64,000 nucleotides of DNA from Nansenia antarctica (GCA_963989245.1 OZ022346.1:59129584-59193583); one strand, 5' to 3'. Shown: positions 9,877 through 21,410, counted from the first letter of the stretch. The notes: a model not told the origin generated them from the letters alone. Numbers and translations are program-made.

Positions 9877-10136
9877 TCCACGGTCCTTCTCCACCTGTCT
9901 TTCGCCTCCCGTCACCTTTTTCCCCGTCATTGCTTTCTCAGTGTCGTCTGTCGTTCCAGTTTTCGTTACCATTTGTCCATCCATATTAATTTAAATTGGT
10001 TTAGGCAACAGCAAGCTGATGGGGGATTACACGATAACACAAATAAACTTTAAACTATATATTCTAATTATGCGTAAAACTCACTACAAACTTTTCCAAA
10101 AATATTTCCCTCCAAAAAACACAACCTCACGACAGT

Positions 10137-10163
10137 CGTGTTCAGGGTGGTACGGCCGTAAAC
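10137..10163 (-). pseudogene. 5S rRNA gene, first 27 bp
   Basis: The reverse complement reads GTTTACGGCCGTACCACC then CTGAACACG, the 5' end of 5S rRNA. It stops where M3 begins, at the insertion point also used by M1 and M2. Confidence 0.85.
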
Positions 10164-10517
10164 AAAGTTTGCTGTGCTCGGTGGTGTATATGAGGTTGGT
10201 GCCAGTCAGATTAGACACACACACACATTTTAACCATTTATTTATGTCCACATGGAAAAAAGACATACAGGGACACAAATACTAACGTTGCAGTTACTAC
10301 ACAATCACAATTCATGGTTCTGACTATAAGGTGGACAGGTGCTCCTAATCAAATGTTTTGCTAACTAGGCTGTTTTTTTTTAATGAGAGACTATAGTTGA
10401 CTACCCTCTGCCAATGATTCCAAATTGATTGGAAACCTACTATGGTCTGGCCTACATGAAGCTGCCTTCCTAGTTTGTAAAGCAGTGTAATAACCATGAT
10501 TTTGTTCCAGTTGTTAA
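10164..10517 (-). other. 5S rDNA non-transcribed spacer
   Basis: Same spacer as at 14997-15328, with the TATA-like element just upstream of the 5S start and an (AC)n tract. Unlike the others it carries TTTTGCTAACTAGGCTG (about 10353-10370), a block also found at 11501-11518. It ends abruptly at 10517 in inverted retrotransposon 3' UTR instead of the next 5S gene. Confidence 0.75.
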
Positions 10518-11293
10518 CCAGGCAAGTGTAAGACCTGGTATGCTACTTGGTCTTTATTGTTTTATCATTCTTTGGATTATTTTTTGTATGGTTTATTTGT
10601 TATATTTAACTTCATGATTTTTTTGAGTTAGCCAAGAGCTACCAGGCAAATGTAAGACCTGGTATGCTACTTGGTCTTTATTGTTTTATCATTGTTTATT
10701 GTTTTAGCATTCTTTGGATTATTTGTTCGTATGGTTTAATTGTTATGTTGATTTTATGATTTTCCTGATTTTACCAAGAAGGCAGGTTTAATAAAAAGAA
10801 ACTGATATGCCACTTGGTTGTTATTTGTTTTATTAATATTGTATGGAGGGAATAGTTAGGTTCATGATTTTACCAAAAATGCAGAGTAAGACCTGATATG
10901 CCATTTGGTTGTTATTTGTTTTACTGATTTTTTGTATGGAGAGAATGGTGGTTTGTTTTTATGATTTTAATGATTTTACTAAGAAGTCAAATTTAGATCT
11001 GATACCCCACTTGGTTGTCGTTATTTGATTGTTTTGTGTAGGGATGAAGTGGTTGTTGATTTTATGATTTCTCTGAGTTGGCCAGGGGCTGCCAGGCAGT
11101 GTCAGACCTGGCATGCTACCTGGTCTGTGATGTTTTATTTCTTCTATCTTTATGTTAGTCCCACAGTTTGTTGTCTTTCATGTCCCACTGGTTTGGTTAC
11201 TGTCATATTGTATGTTTGTCTTTTGTACATTTGTAAATAGCAAAGAGAATAATGATGAAATGGATGTTTTATAATAAAAGACCAAAGAAACAA
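10518..11293 (+). mobile_element. Retrotransposon 3' UTR in inverted (plus) orientation
   Basis: The sequence matches the 3' UTR repeats of M1 and M3 but on the opposite strand: AGACCTGGTATGCTACTTGG recurs at about 10530 and 10650, with divergent versions to 11110. It ends with AATAAAAGACCAAAG and then 5S sequence in plus orientation at 11294. This is the 3' end of a copy inverted relative to all the others. Confidence 0.75.
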
Positions 11294-11317
11294 AAACACG
11301 CCTGATCTCGTCCGATC
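11294..11317 (+). pseudogene. 5S rRNA internal fragment, plus strand
   Basis: ACACGCCTGATCTCGTCCGA and following bases match 5S from the insertion point onward, directly after the inverted 3' UTR. Only about 24 bp remain before unrelated AT-rich DNA. Confidence 0.7.
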
Positions 11318-11624
11318 TCTATTAATAGAATATTATAATATTAATTAACTGCATAAGCCCCATGTAATGCAATGGAAGAGAGACCATGTTTCCTGGTGCT
11401 TCAAAGCAAGTAGGCCTACAAACTGGGAAACACATTTTAAGGTTTTTATTTCAAATGAAATCAACCAGAATTACAGTTTTGCCCGGTTGCTAAAACACAA
11501 TTTTGCTAACTAGGCTGGTTTTATCAAACTACTTAACACAATTCACACAACCATACATCCAAACTGCAAAATACCTCATATCCTGCAAAATGAAGCACTG
11601 CAACCAAAACTACTTATAGCATTA
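11318..11624. other. Unrecognised sequence at a rearrangement junction
   Basis: AT-rich sequence with no gene. It contains TTTTGCTAACTAGGCTG at 11501-11518, shared with the spacer at 10353, and separates the inverted 3' UTR from the truncated end of copy M2. It is probably another repeat that I cannot name. Confidence 0.45.
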
Positions 11625-13165
11625 TCAAAATCTAACTTTTGCATTCACTATCTCCCCTTTCTCATTCTCTATTTCTTTTATATACGTCCTACCCTGTCTC
11701 TGCTTCTCTAACCCTAAAAAGAACGCTGTACACTTCTCTCCCTCCACTGCATACTGTGCCCTACTTCTAACTATTGCCCCCCTACACCTTTCCCTCTCAT
11801 GTGCCTCTAACTGTCCCTTTACCTGTATGTATGTTATTAAATTCCTACCTGGGTCTTTCTCTATTTCTTCTAGTTCCTCCTCCATTCTCTCCCTTAATAC
11901 CATTTCTTCCCTCTTTCTCTCTTGATTTCGTTTTCTACAAAATGTCATACTCTGTTTCATCACACTCCCACCATTCACACACATCCTCTTCATACATTTC
12001 ACACATCATTCGCTCCCTGACACACTCATTCACCATCACCTTATACTCCTCCTCTGCTAACACGCTCGCATTCAAACACCACCCCCCCCCCCTTTCCCTG
12101 TTTGTCTATCCCCTAAATGAAAAGTAATGGCTGCATGGTCACTGAAAATGTTAAACTTGTATTCTATATTGCTAATGTCCCTCTCTATTCCCTGCTGCAC
12201 TAAACATAAATCTATCCTACTCTGTTTCAGAACCCCACTAACTATCTGCTTTCTTGAAAACTCCCTCTTACTGCTATTCCTTACCCTCCACACATCTATC
12301 AAATCCCTATCCTCTATCATTTTGAACAGACCCCTCCTTGCTGAATCCGTTTTAGAAAGTGTTAAAATCACCCACCAAGCCCCGCGGTGGTGTAGCGGTC
12401 TAAGCACTGGCCGCCAGTGCATGCTGCCCACCGGGGCCGGGGTTCGTATCCCGGCTCGCCAGATCCAGATATGGCCGAGGCACACGGGAAGCGGCATATT
12501 GGCCGGCCGCTTCCGAGGGCGGTATAGGAGTATTTCTGGACTAGGATCCGTCGCGCAACACCGCCCCCGTCTGGTGCTGGAGTAACGGTACTGGGCTCGA
12601 GGAGCCAGTCAGCCTAGTCTGCCTGGCGGCCTCCTCTGGGACTGCCGGCCACGGGGGTCGGGCGGCGGATCCTTCGCAATAGGCAGGGGATAATTGGATG
12701 CTAAGTTGGGTTAAATTGGCTACCAAATTGGGTGAAAAGGGGATAAAATCTGAAAAACAAATTTAAAAAATAAAATAAAAAAATCACCCACCAAAATACA
12801 ATTCCCCGTACAATGTGTACTAAGTGCAACAAAAAATACCCTTCTTTCAGTTTCCTTATTCGGCGCATACACATTAATCAATTTATACAAAACATTATTC
12901 ACTTCAAATTCAATCCCTATCACTCTCCCCTTCCCATCGTTCAAAAACTCCTTTACATTCGTTACTACATTCTTTTTAATTAATATGGCCACTTCCATGA
13001 TTAGTAAAAAGTGCATCACTCCATATTCCCCTGATTTCATTTATTTTAGCATCCGTCCATCGAGTTTCTTGTAATACTAAAATGTCTGTTGGTAGACTGA
13101 CCAGCACTTCCCCGAGTTTCTCCATGCTCCCTAGCCCGTTTATATTGAGCGAGGTAAGTGTGACC
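11625..13165 (-). pseudogene. ORF2 endonuclease part, copy M2
   Basis: ORF2 of this clade nicks target DNA with an apurinic-type endonuclease and primes reverse transcription there. The frame starts MVTLTSLNINGLGSMEKLGE, with the endonuclease motif LVLQETRWTD, then VNVYAPNKE-like and GDF motifs in another frame, a SINE insertion (12379-12780), SDHAAITFHLGDR, and the linker KDPGRNLITYIQVKGQLEAH. At least two frameshifts occur. There is no reverse-transcriptase domain. Confidence 0.8.
12379..12780 (+). repeat. tRNA-derived SINE with target duplication
   Basis: The tRNA-like head has GGTGTAGCGGTCTAAG (A-box region) and GGTTCGTATCCC (B box). A GC-rich body follows, then an AAATTGGGTGAAAAGGGG tail block and A-rich end. 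It is flanked by the same sequence AAATCACCCACCAA (12365-12378 and 12781-12794), the duplicated target within ORF2 of M2. It is related to the SINE at 2190-2580. Confidence 0.9.
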
Positions 13166-13239
13166 ATTGAAACCAGGTGTGATAGTGTACTGCACCTCCG
13201 TCTCCTTCTCGTTCTCTCCATCCTAGCCTCTCCCCGCCT

Positions 13240-14715
13240 TCGCTCCTGCTCCGGTCTGCTCTCCCTCCTGTCTGCTCTCTGCTCCGGTCTGCTCTCCCTC
13301 CTGTCTGCTCCGGTCTGCTCTCCCTCCGGTCTGCTCCGGTCTGCTCTCCCTCCTGTCTGCTCTCCCTCCTGTCTGCTCCTGTCTGCTCTCCCTCCTGTCT
13401 GCTCCTGTCTGCTCTCCCTCCTGTCTGCTCCTGTCTGCTCTCCCTCCTGTCTGCTCCTGTCTGCTCTCCCTCCTGTCTGCTCCTGTCTGCTCTCCCTCCT
13501 GTCTCCTCCTGTCTGCTCTCCCTCCTGTCTGCTCCTGTCTGCTCTCCCTCCTGTCTGCTCTCCCTCCTGTCTGCTCCTGTCTGCTCTCCCTCCTGTCTGC
13601 TCCTGTCTGCTCTCCCTCCTGTCTCCTCCTGTCTGCTCTCCCTCCTGTCTGCTCCTGTCTGCTCTCCCTCCTGTCTCCTCCTGTCTGCTCTCCCTCCTGT
13701 CTGCTCCGGTCTGCTCTCCCTCCTGTCTGCTCTCCCTCCTGTCTCCTCCTGTCTGCTCTCCCTCCTGTCTGCTCCTGTCTGCTCTCCCTCCTGTCTCCTC
13801 CTGTCTGCTCTCCCTCCTGTCTGCTCCGGTCTGCTCTCCCTCCTGTCTGCTCCTGTCTGCTCTCCCTCCTGTCTGCTCTCCCTCCTGTCTGCTCCTGTCT
13901 GCTCTCCCTCCTGTCTGCTCTCCCTCCTGTCTGCTCCGGTCTGCTCTCCCTCCTGTCTGCTCCTGTCTGCTCTCTGCTCCTGTCTGCTCTCCCTCCTGTC
14001 TGCTCTCCCTCCTGTCTGCTCCGGTCTGCTCTCCCTCCTGTCTGCTCTCCCTCCGGTCTGCTCTCCCTCCTGTCTGCTCTCCCTCCTGTCTGCTCCTGTC
14101 TGCTCTCCCTCCTGTCTGCTCCTGTCTGCTCTCCCTCCTGTCTGCTCCTGTCTGCTCTCCCTCCTGTCTGCTCTCCCTCCTGTCTGCTCTCCCTCCTGTC
14201 TGCTCTCCCTCCTGTCTGCTCTCCCTCCTGTCTGCTCCTGTCTGCTCTCCCTCCTGTCTGCTCCGGTCTGCTCTCCCTCCTGTCTGCTCTCCCTCCTGTC
14301 TGCTCCTGTCTGCTCTCCCTCCTGTCTGCTCCTGTCTGCTCTCCCTCCTGTCTGCTCTCCCTCCTGTCTGCTCTCCCTCCTGTCTGCTCCTGTCTGCTCT
14401 CCCTCCTGTCTGCTCCGGTCTGCTCTCCCTCCTGTCTGCTCTCCCTCCTGTCTGCTCTCCCTCCTGTCTGCTCCTGTCTGCTCTCCCTCCTGTCTGCTCC
14501 TGTCTGCTCTCCCTCCTGTCTGCTCTCCCTCCTGTCTCCTCCTGTCTGCTCTCCCTCCTGTCTGCTCCGGTCTGCTCTCCCTCCTGTCTGCTCCGGTCTG
14601 CTCTCCCTCCTGTCTGCTCCGGTCTGCTCTCCCTCCTGTCTGCTCTCCCTCCTGTCTGCTCCGGTCTGCTCTCCCTCCTGTCTGCTCCGGTCTGCTCTCC
14701 CTCCTGTCTGCTCCG
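13240..14715. repeat. 26-bp minisatellite inside gag of M2
   Basis: About 1.5 kb of alternating 16-bp (TGCTCTCCCTCCTGTC) and 10-bp (TGCTCCTGTC) blocks with C/G variants. On the coding strand it gives EQTG, ADRRESRQ and GGRADR repeats. Since 26 is not a multiple of three and the unit has no stop in any frame, long open frames exist on both strands. It expands the Arg/Glu-rich part of gag present in the other copies. Confidence 0.95.
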
Positions 14716-14970
14716 TCTCTCGTCCTCTCCTCTCCCCGCATCCTCTCGCTGGCTCCTTCTCCGCCTGTCTCTCGCCCACCGTCACCTGTTTATTCGCCAT
14801 TCCTCTTGCCGTGTCGTCTGCCAGTCCAGTTTTCGTTGCCACAGCAAGCTGCTCGGGGAAGACACAACAAAACAAATCAACTTTGAACTATTTACTCTCA
14901 GAACAAACGTAAAACTCGAAAACTCACAACAAACTTTTCAAAAACTTCCTCCAACCTCAGCACGGCGGGA

Positions 14971-14996
14971 GTGTTCAGGGTGGTATGGCCGTAAAC
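14971..14996 (-). pseudogene. 5S rRNA gene, first 26 bp
   Basis: Reverse complement GTTTACGGCCATACCACCC then TGAACAC: 5S 5' end, interrupted by M2. The TATA-like promoter element lies about 25 bp upstream in the spacer. Confidence 0.87.
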
Positions 14997-15047
14997 AAAG
15001 TTTGCTGTGCTCGGTGGTGTATATAAGGTTGGTGCCAGTCAGAACAG

Positions 15048-15092
<45 letters not shown>

Positions 15093-15328
15093 GTGAGTGA
15101 ACTTAGTTCTGACTATAAGGTGGACAGGTGCTCCTAATCAAATGTTGAGTGAATGAGAGACTATAGTTGACTACCCTCTGCCAATGATTCCAAATTGATT
15201 GGAAACCTACTATGGTATGGCCTACATGAAGCTGCCTTCCTAGTTTGAAAAGCAGTGTAAAAAGCATGATTTTGTTCCAGTTGTTAAAAGGGTGGCATAG
15301 TGCACTCTACTGGTGGAGGTTGAGAAAA
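14997..15328 (-). other. 5S rDNA spacer with upstream promoter element
   Basis: A complete spacer of about 330 bp between the 3' end of one 5S gene (15329) and the 5' end of the next (14996). Just upstream of the 5S start is a TATATA element (15020-15025), near -25 to -30 as in fish 5S genes. An (AC)n tract lies at about 15050-15091, and a T-run follows the 5S 3' end. This gives the array period: about 120 bp of gene plus 330 bp of spacer. Confidence 0.82.
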
Positions 15329-15423
15329 GCTTACGGCACCGGGTATTCCCAGGCGGTCTACCATCCAAGTAGTAACCCGGCCCGACCTTGCTTAGCTTCC
15401 GAGATCGGACGAGATCGGGCGTG
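15329..15423 (-). pseudogene. 5S rRNA gene, 3' part flanking M1
   Basis: The reverse complement reads CACGCCCGATCTCGTCCGAT through GGAAGCTAAGCAAGGTCGGG to GTGCCGTAAGC. This is the rest of the 5S gene downstream of the insertion point. Together with 23215-23241 it makes a whole 5S gene split by M1; both sides carry ACACG/ATACG at the junction. Confidence 0.92.
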
Positions 15424-16083
15424 TTTTTTTTTATTTTTATCAAAAATACATTTCACAGATAATTTTTTCAGTTGGTTATTTACATTATTCACAAAACACA
15501 TACAGATACGATACGTAAATAACACAGTGAGACATGACAGACAGCACAACACAAAATGTGGGACAGACATAGAATAGACAAAAGACGACAACAAAAAAGA
15601 CCAAGTAGCATACCAGGTCTTATCTATGCCTGGCAGCCCTTGGTCAAATCAGAAAAATCATAACATCAACATAACAAATAAACCATACACAAAATAATCC
15701 AAACAAAGAAACAATAAAGAATGCTACAAAAAATAAAGAAATGATAAAACAATAAAGAATGATAAAGCAAAGGATACGACACATAAAAAACGGGTGATTC
15801 ATGACAGACAGTGCAAAAAGTGGGACAGACACAACCCTAACCCTAAACCCTAAACCTAAACCAGAATAGACAAAACCAACATGAGACCAAGTAGCATACC
15901 AGGTCTTATGCCTGGCAGCCCTTGGTCAACTCAGAAAAATCATAAAACAAACATAAACACTGACTCAAAACCAAACACAGATACTAATCTTCTATATTAA
16001 AACCTAACATCCCTGATCCCGTAATAGTCACCAAAGTGCTATTATTGAGTGTTTACAAAAATCTGCTTTCCCCAGTGTGTGCA

Positions 16084-16533
16084 CTAACCTAACATCCTTT
16101 TTAAATAGTGACACAAACAAATCCCACACCCTGGTAACTTTCCCCTCATAACATGACTCAACAAAAAATTAACCAAATCTACGTTCACTTCTTTCTTTTT
16201 TCCCACCACCCCAAACAATAACAATTCCTTCCATTCAATCTCATTCATGACGGTAACCCCACAGTGTACACTTAACAACCCCTTTACTTTCACAAATAAG
16301 ACAGACAAACTTGGACATTCAACAAAAAAGTGGTCAAAATATTCATCCCTCCCTTTACATACATCACATACCCTACCTACATTCCTATCCATTTGGTGCA
16401 ATACGACATTTGTGTAAACCCTATTGTGCCTAATCTTAAAATCATTGTGCTCACATTCTACGCTATTATATTTCACACCCAAATTTGCCCATACCTTTCC
16501 CACATCAAAACCTTCAAAAAAAAACTTTCCCAC
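16084..16533 (-). pseudogene. ORF2 C-terminal zinc-binding domain, copy M1
   Basis: The open frame has CDVCKGRDEYFDHFFVEC, the zinc-finger-like motif at the end of reverse transcriptases of this clade. It continues the ORF2 that stops at 18360 on the other side of the inserted DNA transposon. The stop at 16084 probably ends ORF2, giving a reconstructed span of about 3.6 kb, near 1200 codons as is usual for the clade. Confidence 0.82.
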
Positions 16534-16583
16534 ACCTTCTCTGACGCTGGCCTCACCAACCCATCACCCAGTAAATCCATGTA

Positions 16584-18295
16584 CCGTATTTTCCGCCCTA
16601 TAAGGCGCACTTAAAAGTCCCAAAAAAAAAAAAAAAACGGCAGTGCGCCTTATAACCCGGTGCGCCTTATATATGGATCAAAATGTAAAAATTACATGAC
16701 CAATATTTTTTTTTTTATAATAATACAATGTTTCAGTACGACTGGTAAACTACAAAGCCGCACCGCTTGCAGCATTACGGTAATCAGTAAACGACGGCCG
16801 CCATCTTGGAATCTCCGCGAATGCTATGCTTGTGGTGGGTTAACATAATTCACCCCCGGAACTAATAGTTGGGAGTATTGTTCCGTACGGAGGGTTAAGT
16901 GGGTGGTACTGAGTTTTAGTTCCTGTTTTAAGTGTGTGATAACAACTGGTTCATGTCTGTCAATAAACGTCTAGCTGTGACATTTAATACGCCGCCTCCG
17001 ACTCCCGTCTCTCGGCACTACATGCTATTGTTATTCTATCATGTGCTCTGAATGGATGCCGTACTCACCCAACTGTTCAATTCGGACACTCACACCGCTT
17101 GCAGCATTACGGTAATCAGTAAACACCGGTGTTGTGCTTACTCACAGTCCCACACCACAAGACCCCAAGTGAAGAAGACTAAACAGAGTTTCCGAGGGAA
17201 CAAAGTGAGATTCTTGGTGCTTTCAACTTGAAGTTTTAAAGTACCCACTCGATATAATAAACAACAGTTTAACGATCACTAAACACTTATCATTTGTGTA
17301 TTGGATTCATTATTCTCTTTTGCCGGAGGCTACCGGTAAGGGAGGGTTGATTTGTAAACATACTTTCGTTTTAGCTCGTGTTCAAACGCAAGAACTGTGT
17401 GTTCATCTAGTTATGTGTAGTTATGTGTTTTTAGCATGTCGATGTTCTCCCAGTATGTTGTCATGTTATTAAAATACAGTTTAGACCTTCGTAGCGATGT
17501 GTTTTGTTAGCTGTTAGCCGCTAGCAGCGTTTGTTCAGATTCACTTTTCTCCCATTCAGTGTTTGAGATGAACCAACATTCAAATACGCCTGTCGTGTTC
17601 AATCTTTCTCTGATTTGAATGTATGACACATCATTTGAAAGCTTACAATCTGTAGTTTAAGCATGTGTAAAAACTGAAAAAGTACGTTGCACATTTCACC
17701 AGGAGCTGTCACATATTGGTTGTTGGTTATAATTGTATAGCCTATTGGTTGTTTTCTGGTGTTGTTTTGCTCTGTTTGTAGTCTACTTGATGTATTTTTA
17801 TCAGCTGTTAAATCACCACAGCGGTTAATCCACTAATAGAGATAATAGCAGATTGAAAATGCTTGTAGCTAACTACTCTATATCTCGTGGTTGCAGCTAT
17901 TGCGAATTGCTATTCACGCGAGTCAGCTGTGAATCACCGCAGGTCCTTGACGCTTGTTGCAAAAATGGATGACGAACGGCTGATACTTGAGGTGGAAAAA
18001 TATATATTTTTGACAGTGGAGCAGGTAGAACGTTGATGGTGACAACGCTCAGGTGGAGCTTGGACAACGGGAAGTTGACACAACACCGATGGAGAGGTGA
18101 CGCAACGCAGTAGGTGGAGCTTGGGCGTAACGCAACCCCAGTCAAACGTTTGACTGCAGTATCTATTCTATGCGCCTTATAAGCCGGTGCGCCTTATAAG
18201 CCGGTGCGCCTTGTATATGAAAAAATTTCTAAAATAGGCCATTCATTGAAGGTGCGCCTTATACTCCGGTGCGCCTTATAGGGCAGAAAATACGG
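16584..18295. mobile_element. Non-autonomous inverted-repeat DNA transposon (GGCGCAC type)
   Basis: Termini CCGTATTTTCCGCCCTATAA and, inverted, CCGTATTTTCTGCCCTATAA, with TA on both outer sides (16582-16583, 18296-18297), which could be a TA duplication or part of the repeat. Both ends carry subterminal repeats of GGTGCGCCTTATAAGCC. The interior is non-coding, with a 32-bp direct repeat (about 16764 and 17095). The superfamily is not resolved. It splits ORF2 of M1. A related internal piece occurs at 62480-62590. Confidence 0.8.
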
Positions 18296-18359
18296 TATAT
18301 CCCTTTTGTTTTCACATCCTCAAACTTGACCTCTAAACCTTTCCTTTCTACCCTTAATT

Positions 18360-21300
18360 CTACCATCCTTTTTCCTCACCTGCCTCTCCCTGTCCTAACA
18401 TTAAAGTTTTCCATTCCCTACTTATACTGTCCCTAATTCTATTATACACTCCTGCAATCCCACCTATTCTTATATCCCTATTCACTGCCCTTATTCCCTG
18501 CACTATCTCCTGCTCTGTTTTGAAATTGTTCTCTGACACTAAATGTTTTACCTGTCTAAACCCTGCCTGTTCAAAGTGCTTACTAACTATCATCTTGCTA
18601 TTATACTTTATCTTGGGGTTAAAAAAGATGGGCTGATTTAAGACCTCATCTTTCCCTACACACTTGTACCTTACCTGCTCTAAATATTTCCCCCATGCCT
18701 CAAACACCTCTCTATAAAACAGTGACATTCCCTCATACCGTGGTTTATTAAAAACCATTAAAAGACCATTCACACCACACCCCCCATACCTGTGCAAATA
18801 ATCCTCAAAGAAACCCATCCAACAATATTCATCCCTACCATACAAAAACTTTTTCACAATTTTGACCCTAAGTGCCCTTTTCTTCACCTCTATATCTATC
18901 AATTTTAACCCCCCATTCTTATAACTATTTATTAACACCCTGTGCCTAATTAGTGCCTGCTTGCTATCCCACAAAAAACTATTTATCACCCCATTCAATT
19001 CTTTCGTGACCCACAAAGGTAAATCTAGTGCACTTAAAACATGGTTCACCTTTGATAGGATCAGGCAGTTTATTACCGTCACCTTCCCCCTTAGTTTCAG
19101 TTTTCTCCTTCTCCATGAATTCAGTGTTTGTTTCACCCTGTTCAAAATCCCTGTCCATGTTACATCCCTTGCTTCTTTTTCATTCACACCCACATTCACT
19201 CCTAGCACTTTTATCATTCCTTTTGCCACTTTCAAAGGTAAATCGCATTCACTCATGTCTACACTCCCTACACACAGTATTTCTGACTTCTCTACATTCA
19301 TTTTAGCCCCTGATGCTTTCCCATATACTTCTAATAACTTGACTACTCTCTTCACACTATCTACGTCCCTAACTGTTATGTTTGTGTCGTCTGCATACTG
19401 ATGTATTAAACTCCTCCCACCCCCTGGAATATGTATACCCTGAATGTGTTTGTCTGATTTTAACATCGTCGCCAGTGGCTCTGCTGTAATGCTATACAGC
19501 AGACTGGACAACGGACAACCCTGCCTAACTGATCTTTCTAAACTAAAACTATCTGTCAAAACTCCACTACACTTTACCCTACTCTTTGCACAACTATACA
19601 GTAACCTAATCCACTGAACTATCCTCTCCCCAAAACCAAACTTCTCTAACGTCCTAAACATAAACTCATGCTCTACTCTATAAAAAGCTTTATTGAAATC
19701 TACACTCAACACTATCCCTCCCTCTTCCTTCATGTGTTTCACTGTATCCCTGACTGACCCTATTGTATCCGCTATATCTCTCCCTGGTATGCTATACGCC
19801 TGAGTCGATGACACTATTGACCCTACTACTGACTTAATCCTATTGGCTAAAATCTTCGCTAACACTTTGTAATCTGTATTCAATAAACTAATCCCTCTGT
19901 AATTCCCTAACTGTAACTTACTACCCTTCTTGTATAATAAAGTAATTAACCCTGTTGCCATCGACTCACTAACCTTCTCTACCCTTTCCATTTCCTTATA
20001 AACCCTCAACAAAATCTTACTAAGCACTGCACTAAAACACTTGTAGAATTCACCTGGTAAGCCATCAGAGCCCGGGCTTTTGCCATTATTTGAGCTCTGA
20101 ATGGCTAAGGTGACCTCCCCCTCTGATAAATCCCTATCACACCCTTCTCTGTCACTATCCGCTAACCTATGCTCAACTGTCCCTAAAACTTCTCCTACAC
20201 TGTCATTGTCTACACTACCTTTTTTGAATAAATTCTCATAATACTCCTGCCCTGTCTCCAAAACCCCTACATAGTCCTTCACTATTTCCCCTTTCTCATT
20301 CTCTATCTCTTCTATGTATGTTTTCCCCTGCTTCTGCTTCTCTAACCCTAAAAAGAACGCTGTGCATTTCTCCCCTTCTACTGTATACTGTGCCCTACTC
20401 CTAACTATAGCCCCTCTACACTTCTCCTTTTCATACGCTTCTAATTCCCCCCTTATCTCCATGTATTTCCCTACGCTTCTATCTGGGTCCCTGTCTATTT
20501 CTTTTAGTTCCTCATGCATCCTCCCTCTCAATACACTTTCTTTTCTCTTTCTATCCTGACCTCGTTTTCTACAATAACTAATGCTTAACTGTTTTACCTG
20601 TCTCTTAACACACTCCCACCATTCACACACATTCTCTTCATACATTCCACACTTCATTCGCTCACTAATATGCCCATTCACCATATCCCTATACTCACTC
20701 TCCCCTAATACCCTCGTGTTCAAACACCACACACCCCCCCCTTTCCCTGTGTGCCTACCCCCTAAGTGAAAAGTGATTGCTGCGTGATCGCTGTACCCCG
20801 TGAATTTGTGTTGTATATCCCCTATTTCCTTTTCTTTCCCCTGTGACACTAAACATAAATCAATTCTACTCTGCTTCAAAACCCCACTAACTACCTGTCT
20901 TCTCGAAAACTCTCTCTTGCGTGTGTTCCTAACTCTCCACACATCTATTAAATTTCTCTGCTCTATCATTTCTAATAACCCCCTCCTAGCTGAATCTGTC
21001 TTAAAACTATCTACTCTATAAACATCCATCTTAGTGCAAAATACATTAAAGTCACCCACCAAAATACAATTCCCTGTGCAGTGCAAGCCCAGTTCTACAA
21101 AAAAATCCCTCTTTTCAACCTCTCTATTTGGTGCATACACATTAATTAATCTAAACATAACATTATTTATATTCAATTCTATCCCTATTACTCTACCCTT
21201 CCCGTCATTCAAAACCTCTCTTACATTCTCTACCCTATTCTCTTTAATTAATATTGCTACCCCACATGATTTATTTGTCCCATTATTTGCAAACAGCATA

Positions 21301-21410
21301 CCCCTCCATTTCCCCTTGATTTCTGTCATTTTTGTGTCTGTCCACTTTGTCTCCTGCAGTATCAGAACATCAGATGTGAAAGTCACCAGCACCTCCTCCA
21401 GCTTCTCCAT
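18360..21410 (-). pseudogene. ORF2 endonuclease and reverse transcriptase, copy M1
   Basis: A long open frame (1016 codons). The N-terminus carries the apurinic-type endonuclease: LILQETKWTD, GVAILIKENR, NVYAPNRE, GDFN and SDHAAITFHL. A basic linker follows (KCRGAIVRSRAQYTVEGEKC). The reverse transcriptase comes next: SPGSDGLPGEFYK, NYRGISLLNTDYK, LSVDFNKAF (motif A), RQGCPLSSLLY and the catalytic YADDTN, then a thumb/connection region. The Asp after KAF, usual in this family, is Tyr here (KAFYRVEHEF). The frame starts at or just upstream of MEKLEEV (other copies begin MVTLTSLNINGL). It hits TAG at 18360 shortly before the inserted transposon, so the zinc-binding end is separated. Confidence 0.88.

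Larger units (their letters stand above)
7685..10136 (-). mobile_element. Mutsu-like retrotransposon, copy M3 (internally deleted)
   Basis: The 5' junction lies against the 5S first part (10137-10163), as in M1 and M2. Gag N-terminal sequence (9880-9984) is followed by an inserted LTR-end and minisatellite block (about 9641-9876), gag C-terminal sequence, and then at about 9253 a jump straight to the C-terminal zinc-binding end of ORF2. The 3' UTR (7685-8772) contains repeated blocks with ACCAGGTCTTACATGCCTGG. The endonuclease and reverse transcriptase are gone. The 3' end is not followed by 5S but by copy M4. Confidence 0.72.
11625..14970 (-). mobile_element. Mutsu-like retrotransposon, copy M2 (3'-truncated)
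   Basis: It starts against the 5S first part at 14971-14996. Gag opens at about 14875 (VATKTGLADDTARGMANK) and is dominated by a 1.5 kb minisatellite. ORF2 starts at about 13165 and runs in broken frames through the endonuclease into the linker, stopping at about 11625. The reverse transcriptase and 3' UTR are absent, and a SINE sits in the endonuclease part. Confidence 0.78.

Noticed and set aside
13082..15100. Long open frames (672, 550 and 533 codons) over 13082-15100
   Set aside because: They are produced by the stop-free 26-bp minisatellite in several frames on both strands. Only the gag frame at the minus-strand start (about 14875-14740) has family support.
15835..15864. CCCTAAACCCTAAACC as a telomere remnant
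   Set aside because: Only about 30 bp of imperfect repeat inside a retrotransposon 3' UTR; not enough to claim an interstitial telomere.
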